Shown here in pieces: positions 10,155 through 20,442 of a DNA stretch of 64,000 bases (its first letter is position 1; each line of letters starts with the position of its first letter). A model generated the notes under the pieces. It did not search any database. It was not told the DNA's origin and saw nothing but the letters and a program-made list of their open reading frames with translations. Both the position numbers and the translations under genes were made by a program. Source of the DNA: Bartonella bacilliformis Ver097 (GTDB taxonomy: Bacteria > Pseudomonadota > Alphaproteobacteria > Rhizobiales > Rhizobiaceae); contig NZ_KL503803.1 of NCBI RefSeq assembly GCF_000709795.1, positions 62,001 through 126,000 on the forward strand, given 5' to 3'.

Positions 10155-11882
10155 CTATAATTTCGTATGGTTATGGTCAAGCGTTGTTGTTTTTTGCAAA
10201 CCAAATTTCAATTTTTCTTTGATTTTCTCTAAATTCTCTGGCTGTCCATCAATTGCATGATTCCATTGAAATATTGCTTCACGTTTGCGTCCAATTTGCC
10301 AGTAGGCATCGCCTAAATGGTCATTTAATACTGGGTCTTGAGGGAGAAATTTAACGGCGGTTTCTAATATTTCAACAGCTCGATCATATTGTTTAAGTTT
10401 ATAGTAGGCCCATCCTAAAGAATCGAGAATATAACTATTTTGCGATTGTAATTTAGAGGCTTTTTGCAGCATGCGGAAAGATTCTTCGAGTTTCTGATCA
10501 CGCTCAATAAGTGTGTATCCTAGATAATTAAGCACTTGTGGTTGATCAGGGAATAATTCAAGGGCTTTTCGTAAGTCATTTTCTGCCTTTGGCCATTGTT
10601 TTAAATGTTCAAAAGCAATAGCACGCTGATAAAAAAGTTTCCAATCATCTTTTTGAAAATCTGTTATGCCTGTTATAGCACGATTGATAACTTTAACAGT
10701 TTCAGCAAAGTTGTTTGCTTGCATATGAATAGCAGATAGCGCTATAAAAATATGGCGATCATTGGGGATTTTTTTTTCTAATGATGTTAGTAACTTAATG
10801 GCTTCATTGTGGTTGTTGTTGGCGAGAAGTAACGCCAACTGAATCTGGCTATCTCGATAATAAGGGGAGAGAGGTGGTAAAGCGCGATACAATTTAATAG
10901 CTTGGTTGGTATCATTCATCTTGGCAGAGATATCTGCTAATTGGAACACTGTCGCTTCATTTTGAGGGTATAAAGCTAAAGATAATTGTATGAAAATACG
11001 TGCGATATGTGCTGTGTCTTTTCGATTGATGGCTGTTCCAAAGCCATATAAAACTTCACCTGCTCCTTGTTGAGGAGTTTTAATTGGATTTTCTAGATTT
11101 GTGCCTTTTTCAATCTTTTTCCGAATGTTTTTAAGTGCTTCTCGACCTAACAATATTTTTTCACCATTTTGTATAGTCTCAATAGCTTTGCTAGTCATTT
11201 TATGACGCAATAAGAATGATGCGTAAGCTATGATTATACGTTCGTAGGTATCAGGGGCTGCAATAGCTCCTTGTTGGTTGTTTAATGCTTGAATGAAATA
11301 TTTTTTTGCATCTTTCGTACGTTTTGCAAGATCACTCATCAGTGCGAGATGGTAATGTATAAAAAGATTGTACCAGGCAGGTCCTAGAAGTTTTTCAAGA
11401 TCAGCGATTGCTTGAGAGTGATTTCCAGACTCGAAGGTAATCCATGCACTTATTATATCAGAGGCCGGATTATTGATATGAGGAGATGTTTTTGTTTTCA
11501 GGAGCAGTTTGGCGTCCGTGTGATTTTTCTTGATGAAATTATCTATCGATAATGTCAAAAAAATAAAGGGATTGGTAACATCTTGAGCTTTCAGTTTTTT
11601 TGCTTGTTTTACAGCATCTTGAAACATACCTACGGATAGCATTGCTTCAAAAATTTCTTTTTGTACTCCTATATCATCAGGATTGTAGGCAAGTGCTTGT
11701 TTTAAATAGCTAATAACAAAATCCATTTTGTTTTCATAGCGTGCAATGCGTCCTGCTAAATAGGCACCTGAAAATGAGTTTATGTTAAGAGTTGCACCAA
11801 TGTTGCTGTAAGCGGGTAATGGCATCAGCATAATTCCTGCCATGAAGAAAGTAAAAAAGCGGGATGCTGTTGCACAGAGCAT
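10155..11882 (-). CDS. Exported tetratricopeptide repeat protein
   Basis: A 575-residue protein with an N-terminal signal-like segment (hydrophobic residues 8-25, then PAYS) followed almost entirely by TPR helices. Clear repeats occur around residues 40-75, 320-350 and 430-550, with the C-terminal set the most canonical (LGYTLIERDQ, LGWAYYKLKQYDRAVEIL, LGDAYWQIGRKREAI). Such proteins are conserved in Rhizobiales next to ispB. They are probably periplasmic or outer-membrane scaffold proteins, but the partner is unknown. An AGAGG site nine bases before the ATG supports the start. Confidence 0.9.
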   Translation of the reverse strand: MLCATASRFFTFFMAGIMLMPLPAYSNIGATLNINSFSGAYLAGRIARYENKMDFVISYLKQALAYNPDDIGVQKEIFEAMLSVGMFQDAVKQAKKLKAQDVTNPFIFLTLSIDNFIKKNHTDAKLLLKTKTSPHINNPASDIISAWITFESGNHSQAIADLEKLLGPAWYNLFIHYHLALMSDLAKRTKDAKKYFIQALNNQQGAIAAPDTYERIIIAYASFLLRHKMTSKAIETIQNGEKILLGREALKNIRKKIEKGTNLENPIKTPQQGAGEVLYGFGTAINRKDTAHIARIFIQLSLALYPQNEATVFQLADISAKMNDTNQAIKLYRALPPLSPYYRDSQIQLALLLANNNHNEAIKLLTSLEKKIPNDRHIFIALSAIHMQANNFAETVKVINRAITGITDFQKDDWKLFYQRAIAFEHLKQWPKAENDLRKALELFPDQPQVLNYLGYTLIERDQKLEESFRMLQKASKLQSQNSYILDSLGWAYYKLKQYDRAVEILETAVKFLPQDPVLNDHLGDAYWQIGRKREAIFQWNHAIDGQPENLEKIKEKLKFGLQKTTTLDHNHTKL

Positions 11883-11971
11883 GGAGTTAATCCTCTTAAA
11901 ATTTGAAGGTATAATTTTAAACCATACCTCATCTCATTATTTTGTTAAGTAATATTACGATTTTTATAGAG

Positions 11972-12988
11972 TCAGTTTACACGTGCGATACAAAAATCGA
12001 TGACTTCAATCAGTGCACTTTTGGCAGGGCTGTCCTTTATTGAAGAGAGGGCACCGATTGCATGTTGTCCATAAATGCGTGCATGCTTTATCGTGTCGGT
12101 TATGCAGCCATATTTTTCCATTAAATACTGCGCATGTATAAAGGTTTCATCACTATAATTGCTGTCTTTAAAGGTTTGTTTCCAAAATTCTTTTTCTACA
12201 GCATCACCCCTCATGTATGAGAAAATAACAGGCATGGTAATTTTTTTTTCTCGAAAATCATCTCCTATATTTTTTCCTAAATATTGGGAGTCTCCGCTAT
12301 AATCTAGTGCATCGTCAATCAATTGGAAGGCTAACCCTAATGATGTGCCATATTTGCGTAATGCAGAACGTTCTTCGCATCCATAACCAGCAATGATTGG
12401 TCCGACTTCTGCGGCAGCTGAAAAAAGTGCAGCTGTTTTTGCGTTAATAATTTTGAGATAATTTGAAATATCGTTTTCTATATTATTTGCAGCAGCAAGT
12501 TGCATCACTTCTCCTTCAGCGATAGTGGCTGCAGCATTTGATAAGATAGCGAGTGCTTCTATTGAACGAGCGTCTACCATCATTTTAAAGGCTTGCCCTA
12601 ATAGAAAATCACCAACAAGTACGCTTGCTTGATTTCCCCAAATCATCCGTGCGGTGGATTTTCCGCGTCGTAGATTACTTTCATCAACCACATCATCGTG
12701 TAATAAGGTTGCTGTATGCATAAATTCAACTGCTGTTGCGAGTTTTATATGCTCATCACCTTGATATCCAAACATATGAGCGGCAGCTAATGTGATCATT
12801 GGGCGCAACCGCTTTCCACCTGATGAAATAAGGTGATTGCAAATTTCAGGAATCATTTCAATATTTGATTTAATCATAGAAATGATGAGCTGGTTTGCAC
12901 ATTCCATATCATCTTTTGTAAGATTAATGAGGGGTTGGAGAGAAATTTGATTGTTTTTTTTATAATTCTGCTTTGTAATGGCACCCAA
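11972..12988 (-). CDS. ispB: Long-chain polyprenyl (octaprenyl-type) diphosphate synthase
   Basis: This trans-prenyltransferase makes the side chain of ubiquinone, the substrate of UbiA (encoded at 21.9 kb). Visible motifs are GGKRLRP, the first aspartate-rich motif in LLHDDVVDES with the following RRGK, and the second in FQLIDDALDYSGD. The frame is open upstream to a TTG at 13075. The TTG at 12988 has AGGAG eight bases before it and gives a 338-residue product, the usual rhizobial length, so I prefer it. ATG codons at 13051 and 13021 lack a good site. Confidence 0.93.
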   Translation of the reverse strand: MGAITKQNYKKNNQISLQPLINLTKDDMECANQLIISMIKSNIEMIPEICNHLISSGGKRLRPMITLAAAHMFGYQGDEHIKLATAVEFMHTATLLHDDVVDESNLRRGKSTARMIWGNQASVLVGDFLLGQAFKMMVDARSIEALAILSNAAATIAEGEVMQLAAANNIENDISNYLKIINAKTAALFSAAAEVGPIIAGYGCEERSALRKYGTSLGLAFQLIDDALDYSGDSQYLGKNIGDDFREKKITMPVIFSYMRGDAVEKEFWKQTFKDSNYSDETFIHAQYLMEKYGCITDTIKHARIYGQHAIGALSSIKDSPAKSALIEVIDFCIARVN

Positions 12989-13251
12989 GGTATTCGCTCC
13001 TAAATTATTGCAAATGAACATATATAAATTCCATTCTTTAATTTGTAACATAAAAGGGGATTGGCTTTGACTCAAGTCTTTGATACTGCCTTGAAGTGGA
13101 AGTTTTTATAGTATTTACAAAGAATATTTTTCTGCGTTTAGGGCTAAAATTATTATAAATCTGTTAAACGAGGCAGTAAAAAGAACGGTTTTGTAAACAG
13201 TATAGGTAGATAATGCAGTACAGATAATGGAAAGCAATTTTAGGTCTGTAA

Positions 13252-14043
13252 ATGGATAGAGCAACGAAACATAGTGATGAAACAATTGATAAATTTCACC
13301 GAGGGAGGTTTTACTTAGTTCAACCTCGTGAACATGGTCACCGTTCTGGCGTAGATGCTATGTTGTTAGCCGGTTTGGTTCCAAGTCTCTTTAAAGGAAA
13401 AATTGTTGATTTAGGTGCCGGGGCTGGTGCTGCAGGATTGGCAGTAGCTTCGCGGTGTTTTGAAACCCGTGTTACATTAGTTGAACGGTCAGCTTTTATG
13501 TTATCTTATGCGCAAAAAACGCTTTTACTGAAAGAAAATGAAGAATTATCTAGCCGAGTTTGCCTATTAGGAGCAGATGTTACTTTAAGAGGTAAAGAAC
13601 GCATAGAGGCGGGGTTAATCAATAACAGTTTTGATTTTGCGATCATGAATCCGCCTTTTAATAATTCTGCAGATCGTAAAACACCCGATAGACAAAAATA
13701 TGAGGCGCACGTAATGCCTGAGGCGATGTTTGAAAATTGGTTACGCAGTGCTGCTGCAATTGTGAAACCAGGTGGATATTTAGGGTTAATTGCACGTCCA
13801 CAATCGCTCACTGATATATTACATGCTTTAAAGAGGCGTTTTGGTGATGTACGTATCATTCCCGTTCATTCTCGTGCTGAAACAGCTGCAATTCGTATAT
13901 TGTTTTACGCAAAACGAGGAAGTAAAACGGCCTTATCTGTATTACCTGCATTGATTATGCATGAAGGAAATGGCCATGCTTTTTCACCGCAGGTTGATGC
14001 TATTAATAATGGGCATATAAGTTTATGGGAAATTTTTAAATAA
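13252..14043 (+). CDS. TrmN6-like SAM-dependent methyltransferase
   Basis: A 263-residue Rossmann methyltransferase. The SAM-binding loop is at about residues 45-60 (VDLGAGAGAAGLAVA), and the N6-adenine-type catalytic motif NPPF lies at about residue 137 (DFAIMNPPFNN). The N-terminal YLVQPREHGHRSGVDAMLL segment matches the YfiC/TrmN6 family, which methylates A37 of tRNA-Val in E. coli. Related rhizobial proteins are often annotated only as methyltransferases. The gene is divergent from ispB and upstream of the S49 peptidase, the usual rhizobial order. The tRNA target is inferred. Confidence 0.85.
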   Translation: MDRATKHSDETIDKFHRGRFYLVQPREHGHRSGVDAMLLAGLVPSLFKGKIVDLGAGAGAAGLAVASRCFETRVTLVERSAFMLSYAQKTLLLKENEELSSRVCLLGADVTLRGKERIEAGLINNSFDFAIMNPPFNNSADRKTPDRQKYEAHVMPEAMFENWLRSAAAIVKPGGYLGLIARPQSLTDILHALKRRFGDVRIIPVHSRAETAAIRILFYAKRGSKTALSVLPALIMHEGNGHAFSPQVDAINNGHISLWEIFK

Positions 14044-14142
14044 TGTCTTGTATTTTCTGATTTATTTATTATATTCAGACTGTTTTTATATGCTTTAAGT
14101 TAATTTTCTCTTTGTATCAATTTCTTATAAGGATATTTTGTT

Positions 14143-14994
14143 TTGATTGGTTGTGCTAAACGCCTTATTCCACGTTATTTTCGTTCTAGTGCACTTGATA
14201 TTCCTGTCGTACGTCTTCATGGAACGATTATGGATTCAACTTCATTAATGGCGCGTACGCTTTCACTTAGTAGGTGTGCAGATCTTTTAGATAAGGCTTT
14301 TTCTGATAAGAGAGCGCCAGCTGTTGCTCTTGTTATTAATTCTCCCGGTGGTTCTTCTGTACAATCGCATCTTATATTTCAACGTATTCGCGATTTGGCA
14401 GATGAAAAGAAAAAACAGGTTTTTGTATTTATTGAAGATGTAGCTGCATCAGGTGGTTATATGATTGCTTGTGCTGGGGATGAAATTTTTGCTGATGTTA
14501 CTTCTATTGTTGGTTCAATTGGGGTTGTTTCAGCTTCTTTTGGCTTTCCTGAGCTTTTGAAGAAAATTGGAGTAGAACGCCGTATTTATACAGCAGGAAA
14601 AAACAAAGTTATATTAGATCCATTTCAGTCAGAAAATAAGGTGGGTATTGATCACCTAAAATCTTTACAACTTGAAGTTCACCAGACTTTTATCGATTTG
14701 GTCAAAGAGCGGCGTGAATCGAAGTTATCAGATGATCCGGATATTTTTACAGGAATGTTTTGGACTGGGAAAAGAAGCATTGAACTTGGTTTAATTGATG
14801 GATTGGGTGATGTACGCTCTGTTATTAAAGAGAGATTTGGTGATAAAGCAAAACTTCAGTTAATTTCTCCTTCCAAAAGTCTTTTAGGACCTAAAGCCCC
14901 TTCAGGGATTTCTGCTGATATGGTCCATCTGGCGGTTGATAATGTTCTAACGGTAGCTGAAGAGCGGGCGCTTTGGCAGCGTTATGGTTTATGA
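14143..14994 (+). CDS. S49 family serine peptidase (SppA/SohB-like)
   Basis: A 283-residue member of the S49 family, which degrades signal peptides and membrane protein fragments. The nucleophile serine lies in the AASGGYMIACAGD stretch (near residue 108) and the general-base lysine near residue 160 follows the IYTAGKNK segment. NSPGGSS is the oxyanion-loop motif. Unlike long SppA there is a single catalytic domain and no obvious N-terminal membrane helix. The start is a TTG with AAGGA nine bases before it, and no ATG fits. Confidence 0.9.
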   Translation: MIGCAKRLIPRYFRSSALDIPVVRLHGTIMDSTSLMARTLSLSRCADLLDKAFSDKRAPAVALVINSPGGSSVQSHLIFQRIRDLADEKKKQVFVFIEDVAASGGYMIACAGDEIFADVTSIVGSIGVVSASFGFPELLKKIGVERRIYTAGKNKVILDPFQSENKVGIDHLKSLQLEVHQTFIDLVKERRESKLSDDPDIFTGMFWTGKRSIELGLIDGLGDVRSVIKERFGDKAKLQLISPSKSLLGPKAPSGISADMVHLAVDNVLTVAEERALWQRYGL

Positions 14995-15074
14995 TTGGAA
15001 TGTCATCCAGGAATATACTATTGATTGGTTGATAATTTTTCTTAAAAATTGTTGCAAGTGGGGAAGAGATTTAA

Positions 15075-15263
15075 GTGATACGGCTTATTTTGTTCAGTTT
15101 GATTTGTATTGCTGTTTTCTATGTGCGCTATTTATTTAAGTATCAATTACGGCGAATATTGCAGCGTGCTGACTCTACGAAAGTTCATTTATATACAGAT
15201 ATCAAAAAAACAAAAGGAACATTAGTGCATGATCCCTATACAGGTGAATATTACGTCCAATGA
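15075..15263 (+). CDS. Small membrane protein of unknown function
   Basis: A 62-residue protein with one N-terminal transmembrane helix (about residues 3-20), a basic stretch, and a conserved-looking tail ([15 protein letters not shown]). That tail resembles the small PP0621-type proteins, whose tail has a V-x-D-P-x-x-G-x-Y pattern. Its stop overlaps the ispE start by four bases (ATGA), which argues that it is real and translationally coupled. The function is unknown. Confidence 0.75.
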   Translation: MIRLILFSLICIAVFYVRYLFKYQLRRILQRADSTKVHLYTDIKKTKGTLVHDPYTGEYYVQ

Positions 15264-16171
15264 TATCAACAGTGCAAGATTCACTTGAAGGGTATTTTCA
15301 TGTATTGACACCCATCAAGTTGAATTTGGCTTTGCATATTGTAGGGCAACGTACTGATGGTTATCATTTATTAGAAAGTTTGGTCTATTTTAGTCTCAGC
15401 GGTGATTGTTTGAGCTATGCACCTTGTGAAAGAGATCGCTTTATTTTGACAGGCCCTTTTGCTAAAGGGCTTTCTTGTAATTCCATTAATCTGGCTGTGC
15501 GTGCACGTGATTTTATGCGCAAGACATTTCCTAAAAGTGCTAAGCCTTCTTTCTTTCAGCTCATGAAAACGTTGCCTGTTGCTTCGGGTATTGGTGGTGG
15601 ATCTGGTGATGCTGCTAGCATTTTAAACATATTACGTCAGCAATGGAAGTTAGATTGTTCTTGTGAAGAATTAGCGGAAATAAGTTTAGCGCTTGGTGCT
15701 GATGTGCCAATGTGTCTTTTGGCTTTGGAATATCAGCAACCGCTTTTTGTTAAAGGAATTGGCAATGATGTAACACGGCTAGAAGAGGCTTGTTCTATTG
15801 CAATAGTACTCGTTAATCATGGTCAAAAAATTGCAACACAGACTATTTTTAATGCTTTTGAAAAGCGCAATCATCCCCCTTTAAAAATTAACCCGGTGGC
15901 TTTAAAGACGGTCTCTTCATTAGTTGAAGCTTTACAAGAAACACGTAATGACCTTTTTATTCCTGCATTGAAAATTTCTCCTCAATTGGCTGAGGTTTTG
16001 TCTACACTTGATGAAAGTGGGTCTCTTTTTTCCCGTATATCTGGGTCGGGCGCGACCTGTTTTGGCATTTTTAAAGATCAGCAAGCAGCGCAGAAGGCAG
16101 CTGCTTTTATCAAATCGATGCATCCCGATTGGTTTGTTAAATCTATCATGACTGTAGGAAGATTTCCATAG
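15260..16171 (+). CDS. ispE: 4-diphosphocytidyl-2-C-methyl-D-erythritol kinase
   Basis: A GHMP kinase of the MEP isoprenoid pathway. It phosphorylates CDP-methylerythritol and acts in the same route as Dxs and IspH, encoded elsewhere in this window. Motifs are [21 protein letters not shown] at the N-terminus, the glycine-rich ATP loop [14 protein letters not shown] near residue 108, and the C-terminal [11 protein letters not shown]. The 303-residue length is normal. The start codon overlaps the small upstream gene by ATGA. Confidence 0.96.
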   Translation: MISTVQDSLEGYFHVLTPIKLNLALHIVGQRTDGYHLLESLVYFSLSGDCLSYAPCERDRFILTGPFAKGLSCNSINLAVRARDFMRKTFPKSAKPSFFQLMKTLPVASGIGGGSGDAASILNILRQQWKLDCSCEELAEISLALGADVPMCLLALEYQQPLFVKGIGNDVTRLEEACSIAIVLVNHGQKIATQTIFNAFEKRNHPPLKINPVALKTVSSLVEALQETRNDLFIPALKISPQLAEVLSTLDESGSLFSRISGSGATCFGIFKDQQAAQKAAAFIKSMHPDWFVKSIMTVGRFP

Positions 16172-16452
16172 TAAGATGTCATAAGGTTTTTTTATAGTAA
16201 TGATTAATAAATTTTATCTTTGCTGTCTGATACTTTAATTTTATATATATCAAATATGGAGTAAAAGGAAACGGATTGCTTTAGTAATTTTTAAAAAAGC
16301 GATTAAGATCGTTGATCAATCTTCTAATCGTCTAGAAGGATTCATGATTATTTTTATCACAATCATTTGTTCAAGAATTATTAAAGATGTTGAGAGCAGC
16401 AATTTATTCTGTGGTACTTGCAGAAAATGGAGAGTAATGCAAAAATAGATGT

Positions 16453-17106
16453 ATGTCTCGTAATATTCGTAACGTACCAAATATGTCTAATTTATCCCCT
16501 CAGCCCAATTTTTCGTATGAATTGGATTTGCAGAACCAAGGTTTTTTTCATATAGCAGGTGTTGATGAAGTTGGACGCGGGCCTTTAGCAGGGCCGGTGG
16601 TAACGGCAGCAGTTATTTTGAATAAAGATCATAGTCTTTATGGGGTAAATGATTCAAAGAAACTGTCTGTTCAGATGCGTAATCGACTTTACTGTGAGAT
16701 TTTACAGAGTGCGTTGGCGATTTCGATCGCTAGTATTTGTGCCCGTGCGATTGACCAGTCTAATATTAGAAAAGCAACTTTAGAGGCAATGCGACGTTGT
16801 GTTATGGGGCTTGCAGTTCCTGTTCATTATGCATTAATTGATGGGTGTGATATTCCTCCTTATTTGCCATGTCCAGCGAAGGCTTTAGTTAAAGGTGATC
16901 AGCGTTCAGTTTCTATTGCAGCGGCTTCCATCATTGCTAAAGTGACGCGTGATCGGATGATGGAACATGCTGGGCAAGTTTATCAGGGTTATGGTTTAGA
17001 AAAGCATGTTGGTTATGCAACAGTAGCTCATCGTGCAGCTATTACTGAATATGGGCCTATTATAGGACTACATCGTTATAGTTTTGCACCGATTAAAACA
17101 CTATAA
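16453..17106 (+). CDS. rnhB: Ribonuclease HII
   Basis: Removes ribonucleotides from RNA-DNA hybrids and misincorporated ribonucleotides in DNA. The catalytic aspartate/glutamate pair is in GVDEVGRGPLAGPV near residue 38. The DDSKKLS-like element (NDSKKLS) and the C-terminal GYGLEKHVGYAT follow. The 217-residue length is normal. The start lacks a strong ribosome binding site, and the first 20 residues are not conserved in the family, so the N-terminus is uncertain. The second RNase H gene, rnhA, is at 37.5 kb. Confidence 0.95.
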   Translation: MSRNIRNVPNMSNLSPQPNFSYELDLQNQGFFHIAGVDEVGRGPLAGPVVTAAVILNKDHSLYGVNDSKKLSVQMRNRLYCEILQSALAISIASICARAIDQSNIRKATLEAMRRCVMGLAVPVHYALIDGCDIPPYLPCPAKALVKGDQRSVSIAAASIIAKVTRDRMMEHAGQVYQGYGLEKHVGYATVAHRAAITEYGPIIGLHRYSFAPIKTL

Positions 17107-17118
17107 AGAAGATACTTC

Positions 17119-18081
17119 ATGACGATTCTGCCTCTTAATAGTCATTCAATAAAAGAAGCTGTTGAGATCCTAAAAAAAGGTCAATTGGTTGTTTTGCCTA
17201 CAGAAACTGTTTATGGATTAGCTGGTGATGCAACGAACGGGAAAGCCGTGGCTTCTATTTTTGCTATAAAGGGGCGGCCGCAATTTAACCCCCTTATTGC
17301 TCACGTAAGTAGCATAACGATGGCGGAATGTTACGTGGAAATTGATGCTCTTTCACGGCGATTGATGGAAGCATTTTGGCCAGGGCCTTTAACATTAATT
17401 TTACCCCTAAAACCTCATCATAATATTCATCCTTTAACAATAGCGGGCTTAAATACACTTGCTGTTCGTTTCCCAGATGGCGGTTTTGCAGAAATTGTTC
17501 AATATTTTGGTCGACCTTTAGCAGCTCCTAGTGCAAATCAATCAGGGTATCTTAGTCCCACATCAGCTGCATCTGTATTCGACTCTTTAGGAAAAAAAGT
17601 TTCTTTAATTATTGATAATGGGCCAACAAAAATAGGGCTTGAGTCAACGATTGTTAAGGTTTGTGATGGAAATATTTATCTCTTGCGTCCAGGGGGAGTA
17701 ATTGCTGAAGATATTGAAAAAGTCGCAGCAAAATCTTTGAAACGGATGAATCAGTGGGCTGCTATTGAAGCACCAGGCATGTTAAAATCGCATTACGCAC
17801 CTAATAGTTTAGTACGTTTGAATGCGCAGACAGTAGAAAATGGTGAGGTTCTTTTAGCCTTTGGAACTCAGCGTATTGCTGGTGTTGAAAATGCTATTTA
17901 TGTTTTAAACCTTAGTGAAAGTGGTCAATTGGAAGAGGCTGCGTCTAATTTTTTTCAATATATGAAACAGCTAGATCTATTTAAGGCGAGGTGTATTGCA
18001 GTGGAGCCTATCCCATTTTACGGATTAGGTGAGGCTATTAATGACCGTTTAATACGTGCCGCAGCTCCAAAGGGGGAATAA
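17119..18081 (+). CDS. tsaC: L-threonylcarbamoyladenylate synthase (Sua5-type)
   Basis: Makes threonylcarbamoyl-AMP from threonine, bicarbonate and ATP for the t6A modification of tRNAs that read ANN codons. The N-terminal ~200 residues are the YrdC fold (PTETVYGLAGDA, KGRPQFNPL, AVRFPDG, AAPSANQSG). A linker with the SHYAPN motif leads to the C-terminal Sua5 domain, so this is the long form (320 residues). It lies 12 bases after rnhB and two before the FAD oxidase gene, probably in one operon. It uses threonine, whose synthesis genes appear decayed in this window. Confidence 0.93.
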   Translation: MTILPLNSHSIKEAVEILKKGQLVVLPTETVYGLAGDATNGKAVASIFAIKGRPQFNPLIAHVSSITMAECYVEIDALSRRLMEAFWPGPLTLILPLKPHHNIHPLTIAGLNTLAVRFPDGGFAEIVQYFGRPLAAPSANQSGYLSPTSAASVFDSLGKKVSLIIDNGPTKIGLESTIVKVCDGNIYLLRPGGVIAEDIEKVAAKSLKRMNQWAAIEAPGMLKSHYAPNSLVRLNAQTVENGEVLLAFGTQRIAGVENAIYVLNLSESGQLEEAASNFFQYMKQLDLFKARCIAVEPIPFYGLGEAINDRLIRAAAPKGE

Positions 18082-18083
18082 GA

Positions 18084-19493
18084 ATGGAGAAGAATTTGAT
18101 TGAGCGTTTTAGAAACATTGTCGGTCCTATGCATGCTGTCACAGATCAAGCAGTGATTGCACCGCATTTGATAGAAGATCGTGGTCTTTTTCATGGAAAA
18201 ACACCATTGCTTTTACGGCCATCTTCTACAAAAGAGGTTTCATCTATTATGCATTTGGCCAGTCAAACACGCACACCAATCGTACCTCAGGGGGGGAATA
18301 CAGGTCTTGTAGGAGCTCAGCAGCCAGATGATAGTGGATGCAGCGTTATTTTGTCTATGGAGCGTTTGAATCAGATTCGTTTTCTTAATCTTGAAGGAAA
18401 TTACGCTGTAGTGGAGGCCGGTGTTATTTTACAGATTTTACAAAGAAAAGCGAACGAAGTGGAGCGTTTATTTCCTCTTTCTTTGGGTTCGGAAGGATCG
18501 TGTCAAATAGGAGGAAATCTTTCATCTAATGCCGGAGGAACAGCTGTTTTAGCTTATGGTAATATGCGAGATCTTTGTCTTGGTTTAGAAGTTGTTTTGC
18601 CTGATGGACGCATTTTGGATGATTTGCGCTTTGTTAGGAAAGACAATAGCGGTTATGATTTGAAAGATCTTTTTATCGGTGCAGAAGGGACTTTGGGGGT
18701 TATCACTGCAGCAGTTTTAAAGATGTTTCCAAAACCGAAAGGAAAAGCAGTTGCTTTTGTAGGGTTACACAGTCCGGCTAAGGCTTTGGAGTTTTTATCT
18801 CTTGCTCAAAGCTATGGGGGATCATCATTAACTGGTTTTGAGCTTATGAACAAACTCAGTTTGCAAATGGCTTTAAATTATAAAATGTGTATTCGCTCTC
18901 CTCTTGATCATGATCATGAATGGTACGTATTAATTGATATTTCATCAACCCGTAGCGATAACGATGCCTTATCAATGTTGAGTGATTTTTTAAAGGCCGC
19001 TTTAAAAGATTCTGTTATAGAAGATGCAGTAATTGCACGATCGTTAAAACAACAGGATTTTTTTTGGCAATTGCGTGAAAGTATGTCACCTGCACAAAAA
19101 TTAGCAGGAGGATCTATTAAACATGATATTGCGGTGCCTATTTCTTTCATTCCTGATTTTATTGCTGAGGCTGCACTAATTGTTGAGAATGTTGCTCTGG
19201 GTGCACGGGTAGTTTGTTTTGGTCATATGGGCGATGGTAATCTTCATTATAATGTTATGCAGCCTATAGGGGCTGAACCTGAAGATTTTTTGCAATTATG
19301 GTCACAAATGAATGATCATATTCATTGTTTGGTTATGCGCTATCAGGGTACATTTTCTGCTGAGCATGGAGTTGGTCAGCTTAAACGACAAGAATTGCGT
19401 ACTTTTAAATCATCTGTTTCTCTAGAAATTATGCAGGAAATTAAGAAAATATTTGACCCTTTAGGGATTATGAATCCTGGAAAAATATTATAA
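18084..19493 (+). CDS. FAD-linked oxidase, D-2-hydroxyacid dehydrogenase type
   Basis: A 469-residue flavoprotein of the GlcD/D-lactate/D-2-hydroxyglutarate dehydrogenase family. The FAD_binding_4 domain carries VPQGGNTGLVGAQQP (near residue 70) and GGNLSSNAGGTAVLAYGN. The C-terminal domain has the substrate-binding histidines in FGHMGDGNLHYNV, SAEHGVGQLKR and the terminal NPGKIL. A strong GGGGGAA site precedes the ATG. The substrate (D-lactate, glycolate or D-2-hydroxyglutarate) cannot be settled from sequence. The single-gene layout without glcE/glcF argues against a glycolate oxidase complex. Confidence 0.92.
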   Translation: MEKNLIERFRNIVGPMHAVTDQAVIAPHLIEDRGLFHGKTPLLLRPSSTKEVSSIMHLASQTRTPIVPQGGNTGLVGAQQPDDSGCSVILSMERLNQIRFLNLEGNYAVVEAGVILQILQRKANEVERLFPLSLGSEGSCQIGGNLSSNAGGTAVLAYGNMRDLCLGLEVVLPDGRILDDLRFVRKDNSGYDLKDLFIGAEGTLGVITAAVLKMFPKPKGKAVAFVGLHSPAKALEFLSLAQSYGGSSLTGFELMNKLSLQMALNYKMCIRSPLDHDHEWYVLIDISSTRSDNDALSMLSDFLKAALKDSVIEDAVIARSLKQQDFFWQLRESMSPAQKLAGGSIKHDIAVPISFIPDFIAEAALIVENVALGARVVCFGHMGDGNLHYNVMQPIGAEPEDFLQLWSQMNDHIHCLVMRYQGTFSAEHGVGQLKRQELRTFKSSVSLEIMQEIKKIFDPLGIMNPGKIL

Positions 19494-19642
19494 TTCAACA
19501 ATGAAAATATTTTTCATATGTTCTTGATTTAGGTTTAGTAACCAAATAAGAAGCTAATTTTTTATCTCATCTTTTAATAATCTGATCAGGAAAGGCTGTT
19601 ATAAAGTGTGTGCATTATTGAAAGAAATGGGGATAGATTCAT

Positions 19643-20173
19643 ATGGCTAATCAATGTTTTGATCAGAAAAAAAAGAAGATTGAATTTCGTTTAAATCCTT
19701 ATCATTTGTTACAAACGATAACATATCTTTCACTTAAAAATAGCAATCAAATAATTTGTTCACTAAATGAGAAAAGTGTTTTTATAAAAATTGATGAGCC
19801 TTCAAGCTTATCACGTTTTATGCCGATTACTTATTTTAAGGGGATTGCAGCGCGCATAGTAGAAACGCTTTCAGGAAAGAGAGCCATCACATTAGAGTTA
19901 TTTCACTCAGGTGAGGAAGTTTGTATTCCACTTTTAATATCAAGAGATTTGAAGCATGTTCTTCTATATTGGCGATTATGGGCAGATCTTTACGGTCTTC
20001 CTATGCTTATGATTAATGAAGATGATAGCATTGTTGCTGTTAAAGATCGTTCTTCTTTTCGTCGATTTTTTCGTGTAACATCATCTCATTATAGTCGAAA
20101 AGGTTTTTTACTCCGTTCTCATGATTTATTAGGTTTACGTTTGATCATTGCTAATCGAAATGTGCTGCAGTAA
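19643..20173 (+). CDS. DUF6101-like conserved hypothetical protein
   Basis: A 176-residue soluble protein with no signal peptide or membrane helix. The order of features matches my recollection of the DUF6101 family of Rhizobiales: an N-terminal RLNPYHL segment, a central beta region ending in CIPLLISRD followed by a W-x-x-W-A helix and GLPMLM, and a C-terminal LRLIIANRN. The biochemical role is unknown. It lies downstream of the FAD oxidase with a GGGG ribosome binding site. Base use is like its neighbours. Confidence 0.8.
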   Translation: MANQCFDQKKKKIEFRLNPYHLLQTITYLSLKNSNQIICSLNEKSVFIKIDEPSSLSRFMPITYFKGIAARIVETLSGKRAITLELFHSGEEVCIPLLISRDLKHVLLYWRLWADLYGLPMLMINEDDSIVAVKDRSSFRRFFRVTSSHYSRKGFLLRSHDLLGLRLIIANRNVLQ

Positions 20174-20442
20174 GCTGTTTATGGGCATGAAATTTTTTCA
20201 TAATATGTAGGAAGATATATTCACTCTCAAGGTGTTGAGCATTTTTAGGTGTGGAGATACTGTGTTTGTTGGGGTAGCACTCATCTGTGTTCTTGTATGC
20301 TGCAATTGTTTGTGTCGTTTGAACGCTAGAATTATTATTCTGGTCATATAATTACTTTTAGGGCGATCGTGAATAGAAGACAGCTCTAGAAGATTGAGTA
20401 CATCTTTATCATGGAAAATGATTAGTTTTGAAAACAGAAAAT

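Noticed and set aside
13506-13859. 117-codon minus-strand frame inside the TrmN6-like gene
   Set aside because: Fully antisense to a conserved methyltransferase domain.
19496-19520. AT-only hairpin after the FAD oxidase gene
   Set aside because: A 7-bp stem of mostly A-T pairs with no T tail, too weak to call a terminator.
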